Assembly: GCA_021234155.1 (NCBI GenBank)
Contig: JAJEKV010000036.1
Coordinates: 7,205,426 to 7,269,425 of the forward strand
Direction: 5' to 3'
From: Isoetes taiwanensis
Taxonomy: Eukaryota > Streptophyta > Lycopodiopsida > Isoetales > Isoetaceae
DNA length: 64,000 nt
Within the stretch, counting starts at the first letter, position 1; every line of letters begins with the position of its first letter. The translations under genes were made by a program, and so were the position numbers. Under the pieces are notes generated by a model. The model did not search any database. It was not told the origin of the DNA and saw only the letters and a list, made by a program, of their open reading frames with translations. Positions 14,000-25,645 of this stretch are shown piece by piece.

Positions 14000-16400
14000 A
14001 GATTTCTAATGGACGAGACCGGCTGCAAACAAGCTACAAAGTATTTGACGATCTTGCAAACATCTATTTAGATGAGACCCATGATCCCACATATCATAGA
14101 ATTTCCGCATGACAATATGTCAAATGGAATGGTGAGAAGCTGCTAGATCTATGCACAATATGTCACCGACAAATGGTATAAGAGCTTTCCGTGATCAGAA
14201 AGTTTACTTACCAAAATCATGCAGTGCCAAGTAACGACTATGTTATGGCAAAAAGAAAGGATCTTATATCGGATTGCAGGGTACCCAAACTACCCGAAGT
14301 CGATCATGCACCTTGCACGAGGTTCAAAATCCAAGTAAGCCTGGGTTGTGCAAAATCAGCTCCACGATTCTGTCCTAAGCTGGAAGTGAATCCACCATGC
14401 AACACTCACCAAAAGGCGGAAACACACGCTGTTAAGCCTCAACAGCCACATACCTGAAAACTTGAAGAGGACTGCGGTAATTCCAAAGAATAACATTTGT
14501 TGCGCCTAAAGACATTTTTGGCTTAAGAAACATATGCCGTGGAGGTCTTGCAACCTCATGGTGGGATGAAGAATGCCATGAAGCTAGAAACCGCTTTGGC
14601 CGCATCGCAGATCTATAAACCCAAAATGGTACAAAACATTGAAAAAGCGCAGTTTATGGTGCACAAAGGCACAAAGTATCCTAACAATTCACAAAACACC
14701 CAAAACGGTTTTGGGACATGTCGCAATGTAGATCCATAGTTATATTGGGATACATAAGCCGTCCAAATTAGTCAAAGCCCTATATGAAAAGGATGGCGCC
14801 AGTTGTATTACATGCCTTCCACAAACAGTAACTTTTGTAATATCGAGTCCGGTGACCGCTTATCCAAGATCTCTACAATAAAGCGATGATCCGATAGCTC
14901 AAGGCGGAACTTTTAAATGGGGTGGAGAGAAAACAATACTTTGGATGGCCAGATGCAGTTAAACAAAGTCTCATGCTAGGTTGCTTAGACAATTGGAAAA
15001 ACAACAAATCGTGTTCATCCCATACATAAGGGCGAGACAAAAAGATAGTGCCTAATTATAGGACTATTCTCATAAGCAGGTTTCTACAAAATTTAGGAAG
15101 TCTCCCCGAAAAACAAGCTTGAATTCATAAGGCGTAATGTGCGTGGCACGCTTCCATGCCAGCCGGAGTCCGAGGGGATCATAATACACTTTGATCATGC
15201 GCGCAACTCTCGTAACTCTTGTATTGAGAATGCAAAGCTCCAAATGCAAAGATTATACATAGCCTGGCATTGATTTTGCTAAAAGCATTTGATGCAGCCT
15301 CCACTTGAGAGAGAGCTCAAAGGATGATGATAACTAGGAGTTCCTAAAGACATCGAGCAGCGATCACAATTATGGCGTCGGGGCGGTTGAATCCAAAGCC
15401 GATCGTGATACGCAAATCCGTAACATCATTGGGCACGCCAGTTACCCCTTTGTCTCCTAATCACGGCTCTTCAGATGAATTGGATGACGGCTTAAAGCCG
15501 TATCAATAGCGCAAAACGCTTTGGGGACATATATGCGTTATCCGCCTTCCGCTATATGTGACGTATGTGGTATTTGCAAGCAAACCTAAAAATATTACAG
15601 ATCAATTCTAAATACCTTTTGGAGGCCTTTTGTGAAAACTAAGAAGATGAGCGTGAATTTAGCTAAATCAAAGATCATGATCTTGGCACACGGTGACGTA
15701 ATTCGTAATCTCACATACAGCGGCACGCTGAGATTGTTGAGAGCTACAAATATCTTGGAGTAGATATTACTTCCAACTATAGTCGGAAAATCACAGAAGT
15801 AGAAGAAGCATCCGGAGTGCTTTCGCTTTTGCCAAAGATGTCGGGTAAATGCAACCGTGGTCAGACTCACACAATGGGGTTTGAAGAAGATCTTATTTAA
15901 AAACTTTAATAAGAGCTTTGTATGGTGTCCCTATTTGGGGCCTGAATCTGGCTAAACGCGATAAATGGAAGCAGATGAGGGGGTTCAAATGCCTGTAGAA
16001 GAACTAGGATCCGGACATCCCAAATCTATATGCTATCATGCTAGCTTGAAGTGGGCATGTTCCCACTTGAATTGGAAGGTCTATACCAAGCAAATTAACT
16101 TCTTTTAAAGTCAAGGGGCAAAGACACACCGATTATCCCATAAAGCCATGATAAATTCAAGACACTGTGATGGAAGACAAATCAATGTGGGTATACGGCA
16201 AGTAAGTATGCGGATGAATCGAATTGGCCACGTGACAAAAAGAGGCAAGAGTTTTGCTGGAAAAATTGCCGTTAGTTCATCTCTGGCTGATCCCGTAAAG
16301 TATGGTAATCGGTGACAGTAAATAATATTAATCACATGGATCCATATGCGGAGTGCCGTGCGCATCTCCAGCAGTGTAAGGCCCAAAATAATAAAAATGG
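14000..16400 (+). mobile_element. Heavily decayed LINE (non-LTR retrotransposon)
   Basis: No long frame survives, but reverse-transcriptase signature fragments occur in the right order on + across different frames. IHKGE followed by a NYRTI-like block lies near 15020-15070. DFAKAFDA-like coding is near 15270. MSVNLAKSKIMIL starts at 15647. EIVESYKYLGVDI lies at 15730-15768. LYGVPIWGLNLAKRDKW is near 15918, and LEVGMFPLELEGLYQAN near 16048. The same order appears in the better-preserved LINEs at 41-49 kb (YKYLG, then LYGCEVWGPGL, then VESGMMPLEAEAL). The wording differs (WGLNLAKRD against WGPGLAN), so this is a separate, older family. Boundaries are approximate and no tail was located. Confidence 0.7.
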
Positions 16401-19400
16401 ATAGCGTCGGGTAAAGTACGTAATCAGATCACATAAATTCAGATTGAAACCGGGTCGATGGTTAAAGACTCCAGCTGAATCCCAGCTTATGTAAGATATG
16501 CGCTATAGGCAATTGAAGATGAGCACCGTGGTTTTCATGCACCCCGCATCATACATCGTGATCTATAATTTTAGATATATGTAACAAGATCTACACCCAT
16601 TGTCTTCTTTACCGACATTGACATTAGATCCTATATAAAAGCGATGTACCAATCGGCTCATTATTACAAAAGTTGTAAAGAAAGTCCATGTCTTACGGCT
16701 CCTCGAGGCCCAAGAGAGCATTAGATATAAATTAAATTAAATTATTAAAAATTTGGCCTCAAAGATTCCCGATCAAGGTAGGTTCTTGATTTCTAACAAG
16801 TTTTCATTCACTTAGAATTAAGAAAATGGCTCAAAGCAAATGCAATGCCAATAGATGCAACCGCGATGTAAAACCATATTTCAATCCTGGCATTAAACTC
16901 TGGGCTTCCAATCACACTGGACCGCGACTTCCACATCCATTTTCTCCTCGTGAGATAGGAGGAGACTACGAACTTGTTCATAATATGAAATCCCAACGTT
17001 GTTGCTTTCGGATATCTCTAGCGGTATGCTACGTCCGCTTTGGTGAGGCTCAAGGCCCCACCGCGCTGAACTCCGCTGGTAGCATTAACATGTTGGTGCG
17101 TAAACCCATTGAGCAAAAACTCATGAGATTGAATGGCGAAGATTTGTACCGATTCAGCAACAATGTAAAATTGAAAATGTGCTAAGGGATATAAATATCA
17201 CCCAGGGACCGTTATGTCACAAATGTAAATACTTCGTGGTCGCTACCAAGCATGTATATATCCTCATCAGATTTAGTAAATTAATATAACTTTCATATTT
17301 CAAGCAAAATTATGGTCCATGTCACGCTGCGATCGCCGCCTGTGAAAGGTGTAGTGCATTGTATAAATATATCATTTATTGTTATTGTATACAAGACTAT
17401 AAGTTTTCTCAACCTTCTTCTAATTTTCAGATTTCATGAAGCTAGTGTCGGGGAATCCTGTGACCAAGAACCCTGCAGAAGAATGATGTTGATTACATGG
17501 ATGTGGAAGAGATTAATACAAATAAGAATGAACAGACTTGGTACAAATGCAGAAAATACAAAACCCAAATTTGGTGCTAATACGAGGAAAGAAGAATTAT
17601 GGGTGAGTTTCCGTGATTAACTTTAAGGATGAGAGAAAGGAATTTGTATCATCTCAGGCAATAGAGGAATTGTTGGTGAAGGTGTGCTTATACTATGGGA
17701 TCCTATGCACCTTATAATGGTCAGGGCTATTAGTGTGATATGACTTGTATCATTTCTTCAATACAACCTTCATAACTTCGTTGTTGAGTCATACAAACAC
17801 CGCTATGTTTGCACAATATCATCAAGTAGTTTAGAGTTGCCGCCTTGTGAAGCTCGGGCTAGTGGACTCCATTGAGATAATAGGAAAAGGGATGCTTCAA
17901 AGAATTGAGCCGTGTTAGAGAAAATAATGGTGGTGGGCTGAAAATGACATTCCTTCCATACCTATCCATACCGTAGTGCCATACCTACAACTTTGAAGAG
18001 GAAGAAGAGGAAGGAAAAGGTCTCGTGACCGCGGAAAGGTAATTTTCACCAACCGCAGTTGAAGAGACCATGCGTCATCGTGAGGGGATTGTGGCTGCCC
18101 CAATAACGGCTTTGTGATTCATGCTGAAAGAACTTGTAGCCCACTAATCTACAGCAAGAGAAAATCCCATGACGCTTAGAAAACTTTATATTTACAAATA
18201 TCATAGAACATGCATTGGGCTAATACTCTGATGTCAAGAACATGGGATTTCCTATTGGTGTGGGAAATGGATGCGCTGTTAGCAAGGGACAACCATACTA
18301 GGTAGCATTTTAGCCTCTGCTATTGCGGAGGATTGGGCTTTAACCGTGCGAGGTGGGCTCAAATAGGTTGGCATGGTAATCTGAGAGAAAGCATGCAGGA
18401 CAACCCTGGTGTTTGGTACCACGTAGTTTATCTCGGTAGTTTGTTAATCCATCAAGGCCGAGAGTATGCGCCAAAAGTGTGGTTGATGAAGAGGGATGCG
18501 TGAAAGTAATGTTGTCTCCCGTGATATTTCACACACAAAAAAGTGGATTTTACAAATGATCAACAATCTTCCAGAGGAACACCTATCGCTGAAGAGAGAA
18601 TCCCTTCCGCTTGGAGACATAAGAGAGAAAGCATAAAACTAACCCGGGAGCATGTGAAATACCTACTTATAAAACCACACACCATGATAGGTCTAAATTC
18701 CAAGAAAATAGAGAACCAAACTACGTCAATTCATCACCGGCTATGAAGAGAATGAACTTTAACGGTAATCTTTCGCATAATGGGCTCAGCGAAAACTAAA
18801 CAAATGCCTTTTGGGCTTCATTAGATTACTAACGCCTTCAACAAGTTCGAGTAAGACTCTTTCGGGATGTCAAGAGAATGCAACTTCTCAAAGTGTGCAA
18901 ATATATATGTGTGGATTTGTTAGACAAGTTCTAGAAGTTGAAACTTGAGGTGGAAAGACCAAATGTTCTAAGGAAATGAGAATTTATGCATGATGGAGCA
19001 AATGCCGCGTCGACCAACATATCGATGTGGAGATTTCGTCATAGCCAGAACTAGAGAATTTTCTATGACTCATTCATGACAAGATGGATCAAGAAAACTT
19101 AATAACTCGGGGCCGCTTTAGGCTATATCAAAGTCTCAAGGCTCTTCCGCCGGTAAATATCACTAGTTGATTCATATACCATGGCTGTGAAGCAAAGGCA
19201 TCACGCTATTTCAGCATTGGGAATTATGGGTAGTGATGATCCAAACTTCCATGTTGTAGCATTGCAAAGTATCAAGGTGATTTGAAACATGATGGTTTTA
19301 CGGAGATGTTCATTCTTGTAAGCCATTGCACATCTCTTTAAGGCATTGCACTTCACCGGGTCCCATGAGACTAGAGGATTTGACCATAGAAAATGGGCCA

Positions 19401-20200
19401 AAGACCTTCAATTCATGTGAACCTAATACCGGCTACCGACTACCCAAGCAAGAAGCTACTTTGCAACTTGACAATTGTGCTAGCTTAATAAAATAGATAT
19501 GTGTTTGCATACTTGTCGATTCATATGAGTTGAGGTTTGGAATGGTCTATATTGGTTATTTGATGTCCGGGCTACACTCACTAAGACATTGATGCAAAAT
19601 GCTGGGTATTATAGGGATCACCTGCGCGGGCGCATGTCACTCACCCATCCGAGGCTTCTTTTGGAGCTATTTAGCTGTGCTGTTCTTCTTACACCTCCTA
19701 TCAGTTTATAATACTGATACGGGCAGTCCCCATTTGGAAAAGAGTTCATAGAGGTTATGCTCATGAAGATCTTATTGGGCATAGTGCTCCATTGCAATTT
19801 AGGTTTGGGTGAAGAATGGAAAGCCAATAATGCAATACAAGATGAGGGGCGGAGATCACTGTGGAAACCCAAGATAAGGATATATTGATTTGGAAAGAGG
19901 ATGTGGCCGGATGAACCAATGGTGCCGACGGAGAGCCTAAGGCTATGAAACCATTAGGAGAAGTGAAGGACCTGTGGAACGGACTATGGAAGGGATAATG
20001 AAGTATATAAAGTCTTGGGAGAAATCCTTAGCGGATAAACACATAGCACCCGAGAGAGAAGAGTGCAATAAAGCACTTGTAAATTATTGGAATGAAGTTC
20101 ATATACTTTTAGAGTTTGGACACAAGTAGTAGTGTCTTTTGAGAGGGTTGGCTACCTCAAAGTCGATGGAGGCTCAAACCATGGTCAATTCCAACCTCGT
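16401..20200. other. No supportable gene
   Basis: Only short frames occur. 16826-17185 (+) begins with an ATG and runs 119 codons with several Cys residues but no pattern I can name. A KQMPFGL-like fragment near 18800 faintly recalls the Ty3/gypsy RT motif VMPFGLTNAP, but flanking motifs are absent. The rest is probably decayed repeat DNA. Confidence 0.4.
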
Positions 20201-20220
20201 CGGCGCGGTAGATCCACTTG

Positions 20221-20553
20221 ATGACAGAGGAGGTGGAAGAGGATGAAGAGCACTATATTGGACCTATAAAAGAGCGTCCCAAGTATTATGGACTTGCTCC
20301 ATATGATCCTAAGATGGATTTGAAGGATGACCAATATTTGATCGTCAGGCCATCAGATGAAGATACTTATCCTATTTGGTTAGGGTATATCATCTCGAGT
20401 GTTTGTAGGGAAGCTAATAACCCTAACAGAAACAAGGTGCATGTGGAGTGCTGGCGCCCATTAAGTGGAAAAGGAGTTATTACTGAAAAAGAGCGCTATA
20501 AAGATTGTTTTAATAAGCAATGGAAGTATGATGCAAGTGATCCGCCCCAATGA
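20221..20553 (+). CDS. Unidentified 110-residue protein, possibly C-terminal part of a TE-linked protein
   Basis: I do not recognise this gene. The first ATG of the frame is at 20221. The N-terminus is acidic (TEEVEEDEEHYIGP), followed by a compact, charged segment (YPIWLGYIISSV, then NKVHVECWRP) and a Trp/Lys-rich end. The pattern of an aromatic strand WLGYI followed by VHVECWRP recalls small beta-barrel, BAH-like segments found in plant repeat-associated proteins. That is an impression, not an assignment. Codon content and length make it more coding-like than its neighbours. A second frame overlaps its stop codon. It lies about 290 bp outside the left end of the TIR transposon starting at 20841. 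Confidence 0.45.
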   Translation: MTEEVEEDEEHYIGPIKERPKYYGLAPYDPKMDLKDDQYLIVRPSDEDTYPIWLGYIISSVCREANNPNRNKVHVECWRPLSGKGVITEKERYKDCFNKQWKYDASDPPQ

Positions 20554-20681
20554 ATGAAAATAAAATCCGTGTTGATGTCATGGAACCCCAGAAAGGGCAA
20601 GGTGGAACCGAAAAGATTCCAATCTCTGTGAAGGATAAAGTTCTGAAGTCACTAGACAAGATAGCCGAACAAGCAAAATAA
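20550..20681 (+). CDS. Short lysine-rich frame overlapping the stop of the preceding ORF
   Basis: An ATG at 20550 overlaps the TGA of the upstream frame (ATGA) and opens 43 codons. The peptide starts MNENKIRVDVMEPQKG and ends KVLKSLDKIAEQAK, with an amphipathic Lys/Leu pattern. In a nuclear genome an ATGA overlap is more likely the scar of a frameshift than a translational coupling. I therefore read it as the original C-terminus of the 20221 protein, displaced by an indel. Confidence 0.4.
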   Translation: MNENKIRVDVMEPQKGQGGTEKIPISVKDKVLKSLDKIAEQAK

Positions 20682-20840
20682 AGTACGTGAGTCCATGAGT
20701 ATCTTATGATATGAATCTTACTTTCATTGTAATCCTACTTTCAATGCATTTTCATTGTATTCGTGTTTTCATTGTAATCTTACTTTCAGTGTATGAGTAT
20801 CTTACTCTACTTGAATGTGAAATACTGACTTGTGATTATG

Positions 20841-20863
20841 GGTGCTTTTTTTATTGACCTACT
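20841..20863 (+). repeat. Left terminal inverted repeat
   Basis: This 23-bp arm starts GGGTGC, followed by seven T residues, and ends ATTGACCTAC. It is identical in inverted orientation to 25619-25641 and is preceded directly by TTAT. Confidence 0.9.
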
Positions 20864-21205
20864 CAAAAAATCATAATCGACATTGGTCTTGGTAAGGTCG
20901 CGAGCACCGTCATAAAAATTTTTCGACCACCCTTCCGCGTTTAGTCAAGCACTTCACCCGCCATAGCCAGACCTTGGCGGAGTCAAGATCCATCATTCAC
21001 CTTTATTTTTGGCCAAGTCATGGATCCCGGAATTTTAGTTTGCAATCTCCAATTCGGTGGAATTTCCCGCCAAATCAAATCTTGCACCTTGAATTATGAT
21101 GTTTGGCGTTTCTTGAAGCTAATGACTATGGTTCTTGAGTTGAGAGATGAATTCCTTTGCTTACGTGTCCGGCATTGTGTGCTTAATTTGATGCCCGGGA
21201 TCTTT

Positions 21206-22632
21206 GGCGGGCATGCAAGAGTTCGTCAACAATTCCAAGCGATTTCTGGAGTGCTGTTCACAATTTGCAGAAAATTACCTTGAAGAATCACCTACACGAA
21301 TCGAATCTGGTACTCACATTGAAACAGTGGATTTCACAAGGAATGAAGAAACTACATATGAAGTCGAAAATTCAGATCAAGAATTTCATCATGAAGATGA
21401 AAGACAAGGTAGTCCTTGTTAAATGCTTCTGCTATTAAATTGCTGAATTTTTTTGTTCTAAATTGCTGATTGATGTAATGCACTGCTTTCAGTGGAACAA
21501 AATTCATTCAATGGTGCTGAATTTATGGACTTTGAACATGATTTCAACATGTCAAGTATGCAATTTAAATTTGTTACTTGGTTTATAAAAACTAAACTGA
21601 CATGCTAAAATTACAGGAGAATATGGTGGAATATCAAATGAGGATGCTAAAGTTATGGATGTTGGCAATCTTTGTAGAGGTTGGATCATTTGTCATAATG
21701 GTACTTGCTATAATAGAGGTATTTGCATTGATAAATTTTCGGCGTAGTTAAATTAACTCAAACCAAAGTAGTTAGAATTTCAAAAAAACTCGGGGAGGAT
21801 TCAAAAGCAAACCAAAAAAGAGAATTATGAAGCAACTTAGCTTTCAAAAAAGAAAAGGTTCATTCGAAAAAAAGAAAAGGGAGGATTCAAAGATAGAAAA
21901 AAAAGACCTAAAAAGTGGATCTTGGGTACTGAATGGCAAAAGGTACATTCTAGGTGCTCCGGTAGCATTATCCTTATGCAAATGAATGCATCCTTGACTT
22001 TTTATTTTGGACTTTTGTACTAGTTTTAATCAAAATTGAGAAAGTACATTCAAAGAAGTGGAAGAAAAGAAAGTTGTCAAAAGAATTAGGCAAGCTTGTG
22101 AACGCATTGTGTGAGAATGCTACATCTGAAGAAAGAGTGGAAATTCTAGGGGGTGCTAGAAAGTGGATACCTGAACTAGATCTATACAGATGTGTGGAGA
22201 GCAAGAAGTGCTGCAATGACTTTTACAGTCAATGGTGAAACTAACAAGTCTGCTTTTGCCAAGCAAATGAATCTGAATAGGAAGATTGTGTCAGTTGCAG
22301 TAAATAGAAGATTGGCTGCAGAGCATGATAGTGGACCATGGTCCATGTTCAAGAAGAATACTAGATTTGACAGACTCTCTTATGATGAGAGGAAACTTAT
22401 AGTTGACTTTTGGAGAGATAACACACGAGTGTCTCCATGCAAGAAACATGTTATAAGGATTAGAGTGGCTAAAGGAACAACCTGTTCCAGCTCCCTGACA
22501 TTGTGGAAGATCAAATTATGGATAGCTTGCATCAAAGCACATCCATTTATGCTCAAGAAGTTTTAGAGTCTAAAGGAAATGATCTGAAAGGAAAGAAGAA
22601 ATCAAAAGCAAAAGGCAAAGATGCTTTGTGAT
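21206..22632 (+). pseudogene. Transposase remnant with internal deletion
   Basis: Fragments of a large protein lie in order on +. A Glu/Asp-rich N-terminal part is at 21206-21422 (from QEFVNN to DERQGSP). A helical part around 22060-22190 contains KWKKRKLSKELGKLVN and LGGARKWIPELDLYRCV. 22192-22500 carries AFAKQMNLNRKIV, FDRLSYDERKLIVDFWRD and TRVSPCKKHVIRIR. In frame +1 at about 22474-22632 the reading jumps to a tail, NLFQLPDIVEDQIMD, ending in a basic GKKKSKAKGKDAL. The WRDNTRVSP-KK segment recalls the N-terminal region of large plant and animal TE proteins that continue into a Cys/His-rich part and a nuclease core. That core is missing here. Introns may separate the first pieces. Superfamily unresolved. 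Confidence 0.5.
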
Positions 22633-22639
22633 TCAAACT

Positions 22640-23245
22640 GTAAACCCTTGTAAAATGTGAAACATATTGTAAATTGTAAATCATATTGTAAATTTGTAGT
22701 CATATTGAAGTTGTCATAATTCATATGTTGTCAAATATGTTGTCATAGTTCATATGTAATCAAATTGGTTGTCAATCATAACCATAAACATATATGTAAA
22801 CAATCATATTGGTTGTCAATCATAAACAATCATAAACAAATATGTAACCATAAACAATCATATTGCTAGATAGCTATCAATCATAAACTTGGAATGTAAA
22901 CTAGCTATAGATCATAAACAATCATTCTTGGAATGTAAACCTTATATTCATGTACACCTTATATTCATGTACACCTTATATTCATGTGTACACCTTATAT
23001 TCATATGTAAACATTGCTGGGGTTATACATATGTAAACCTTGCTATTCATTGCTATTCATATGTAAACCTTCCTATTATGTAATACATAAACCTTATACA
23101 TAAACCCTTTTACATAAACCTTATATTAATGTAAACCTTTTACATGTAAAAACCTTATGTAAAAACTTATGTAAAACCTAATGTAAAACATAATATTCAT
23201 GGAATGTAAACCTTATATTAGTGTAAACCTTGCTATTACATAAAT
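22640..23245. repeat. AT-rich minisatellite region inside the TIR element
   Basis: Degenerate short units are repeated over about 600 bp: TGTAAATCATATTG-like units at the left, then ACCTTATATTCATGT at least four times around 22940-23010, then variations of CATATGTAAACCTT. It separates the 3' ends of the two convergent genes and contains no frame. Confidence 0.75.
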
Positions 23246-23384
23246 ATACAAAAAACATGTCAACACTATGGAACAAAATTGTGTTGCATGTATAAAAGAT
23301 CCACATAATATTTTAAAAAGAAAACATCCTCATAATATCCTCCTGGTAGATGCTGATAAGATGCACGGTAGCTCAGTGAAAAGA

Positions 23385-25344
23385 CTAAATTCGGAAAAGT
23401 CTTGCCTTTTTAAAAACAAGATAATTTTCTTCCAGTGTACCACTTGGAAGGAATTCTTCTTCAGAGTCTGCTCCTTTATCCTGTGATAAATCTGCTCCTT
23501 TATCCTCTTCAGCATCATAGTTCTTCACATCTCCAGCATCTTGATCTTCTATAGGCTCCGACCTTGCATCTTCAAGCAGGACTTTCCAAATGGTAGACAC
23601 ATTTCACGCAACAAGAATTCAATATTAACTACAACTAAATTGAACATGGACTACTATTCAAATTTTAGCTTAGACTTACCATTTTTCTTGATGCTCGAGG
23701 GCTTGTTTCTTGCACGGGTCTTCTTGTCTGCCGAGGTTGTCCAAGGTCTTTTGCCGGGGGTCTTCTTGTATGCAAGATTAATTTAAAATTAATGTAACTT
23801 AAAGAGAAGTTATAATACTAAAACTAAATGTGTACCTTTTATGGGAGATATGTGAGCAAATTTAACAGGGACTCAGCTTGTCAATATCTATAACTGTTCA
23901 AATAGAATTGAAGTTAGCACAAAACAAAAACATTACAAGATACATTGAACAAGAATACTTACTTGCAACAGGTTTCTAGTCTTTCTTTATGCTGGCCCTT
24001 GTCTTCCTTTTCTTAATTTTTTTTCAGTCCTTTTACGCCTTAAATTCAAAGACTTGCGGGTTTATTGTACAAAGTGGTGCTGCTATCAACTTCATCCTTC
24101 TGCTTCTTATCTTCATCACTGTTTGCATTTTCAGTTTCTTCTTCATCTTCATAGTTAGAGTCCTCTTCAATCACAACACTGAATTCTTTGAATCCCAGTT
24201 CCTACAAAATATTGCTTGGGACTTCCTCTCCACAAAAGGGAACCACCACGATTGCATAGTTTTTCAAAGCCACGCTTGAAAAGCAAAACACATGGTACTT
24301 ATGTCCACATTGGTTTATTTTAACAAACATGTCATATTCTTGAGGAAAACAAAGGCCACATGCCCGACATACATCGATGGTTAGCAAAGGCAAAGAATAC
24401 ACACCATACCCAACTCCATCCGAGATTTGGTGCTTTCACTATCTTGCTTTGCATGGCTGAAATATGCTTAGCCTTTGCATGCCACTTAGCCATTGATTCC
24501 TCATAGGTATCTATTTCATCCTTCAGCAAAGAAATTTCTTCACGAATGTCTTCTTCACCTTTAGAATCTATTTTCAGAAGTGCTGACTCCAAAAGCTCTC
24601 GCATAACTACTTCATCATTCTTTAGTTTTGCAATAGCATCAACTTCTTCTGGAAAATCACGTTCAAGGTCTTCTCTGGACTTACGGCCTCTATATTTTCA
24701 TATATAGCTTTGCAAGCTATGTGCGCTCCAAAGAACAACACCTTCTTTCCTCAACAAAGACTCTCGTTTTGATAATAGCAACTCCTCTGCATCTCTCTTC
24801 ATCTCAGCAAGCTTACCCAAGTGATCCAAAACAGCGTTGCTATTCAAACAGTAGCTGCTGGTCTCTCCCCCTTTAGAAATCAATTTCGGATGTTCGATAA
24901 GCTTCTGCAGCAAAACTAGCCCAGTTCACTTTGAATTGCCCTGGGTTTGACAAAGCTCGTTGGGTATTACTCCAAGCAAAAGCTCGAGCAAAGGTTACCC
25001 TAACCTCATTGTTGGTAGGCTTGCTTTTCTGATAAATCCTTTCCAGCAGGTCATGCAGCAAAGTGGCGAACCGGGGCCTAACAAATTTTAAATTTATCTT
25101 TCCTTTCCGAAGTGGGCACTGCCAGACTTCAAGAAAATCACGGTCGGAAACATCCTTCGCCTTCAAATCCTTTGGCTTCTTCCCTTCATTACACAAACCT
25201 CTGTTTGTGTGAAATTCATACTCAGTTCTTGCGAAAAGCAGTTCCTGATAACATCAAACAGTGTTTTTTTAGTTCAATATCAGTAGATAAACAAAAGAGC
25301 ATGAGAAATAGAGGGATTTTTACCTCGCCGGACTTCAGCGCCAT
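23385..25344 (-). pseudogene. Coiled-coil protein with RING-like zinc finger, second gene of the TIR element
   Basis: The gene starts at ATG 25344 with MALKSGE. A 79-bp intron (25245-25323, GT..AG, phase 0) joins this to ELLFARTEYEFHTNRGLC. The first globular part contains DRDFLEVWQCPLRKGKINL and KSKPTNNEVRVTFARAFAWS. After a frameshift near 24900 come KLIEHPKLISKGG and a long heptad-like coiled coil (LGKLAEMKRDAEELLLSKRE; KNDEVVMRELLESALLKID; EISLLKDEIDTYEESMAKW). A Cys/His cluster at about 24202-24370 follows, with CRACGLC, then QCGHKYHVFC, then PFCGEE. This resembles a RING finger with one Cys changed. An acidic tail with a basic patch (GKRPWTTSADKKTRARNK) lies near 23700. At least three frameshifts break it. 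It converges on the transposase and was presumably an accessory protein. The ubiquitin-ligase idea rests only on the finger. Confidence 0.55.
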
Positions 25345-25618
25345 AGCTAGATGCTGGAATTCCTAAGAGTAGCAGAATGAACCGAACTTCCCAACCCAAT
25401 TACACTTTCAATCAAGCTTCAAAATCGAAATGATCACGATTCAAAAATCCCTAGCTGCACCTAATCAATTCTGCCTACGAAAACTTTTCGCGCGCAGGCC
25501 TGCACACCCTGCAAAAATGATGAAGGGCGTCCTTCAAGAATGATGAACGGCGTCCTTCACGTCACGAGAAAAAGCTGAAAATAGGTGCTGAGCCGGTGTT
25601 GGAGCGTCGCAAAATTGG

Positions 25619-25641
25619 GTAGGTCAATAAAAAAAGCACCC
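25619..25641 (-). repeat. Right terminal inverted repeat
   Basis: Read on the minus strand this 23-bp arm is identical to the left arm. It is followed directly by TTAT on the plus strand. Confidence 0.9.
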
Positions 25642-25645
25642 TTAT

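Larger units (their letters stand above)
20841..25641. mobile_element. 4801-bp TIR DNA transposon with TTAT target duplication and two convergent genes
   Basis: The outermost 23 bp at each end are perfect inverted repeats, beginning GGGTGC, then seven T residues, and ending GACCTAC. TTAT flanks both ends (20837-20840 and 25642-25645), consistent with a 4-bp target duplication. The left half carries a transposase remnant on +. The right half carries a coiled-coil/RING-like gene on -. An AT-rich minisatellite lies between their 3' ends. Four-bp duplications are known for Kolobok (TTAA), some Academ and Ginger families, but I cannot assign a superfamily. Internal frameshifts and a deletion in the transposase say this copy is not autonomous now. 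Confidence 0.8.

Noticed and set aside
18780-18900. KQMPFGL-like peptide suggesting a Ty3/gypsy reverse transcriptase
   Set aside because: No adjoining RT motifs were found in any frame within several hundred bases; a single short match is not enough.
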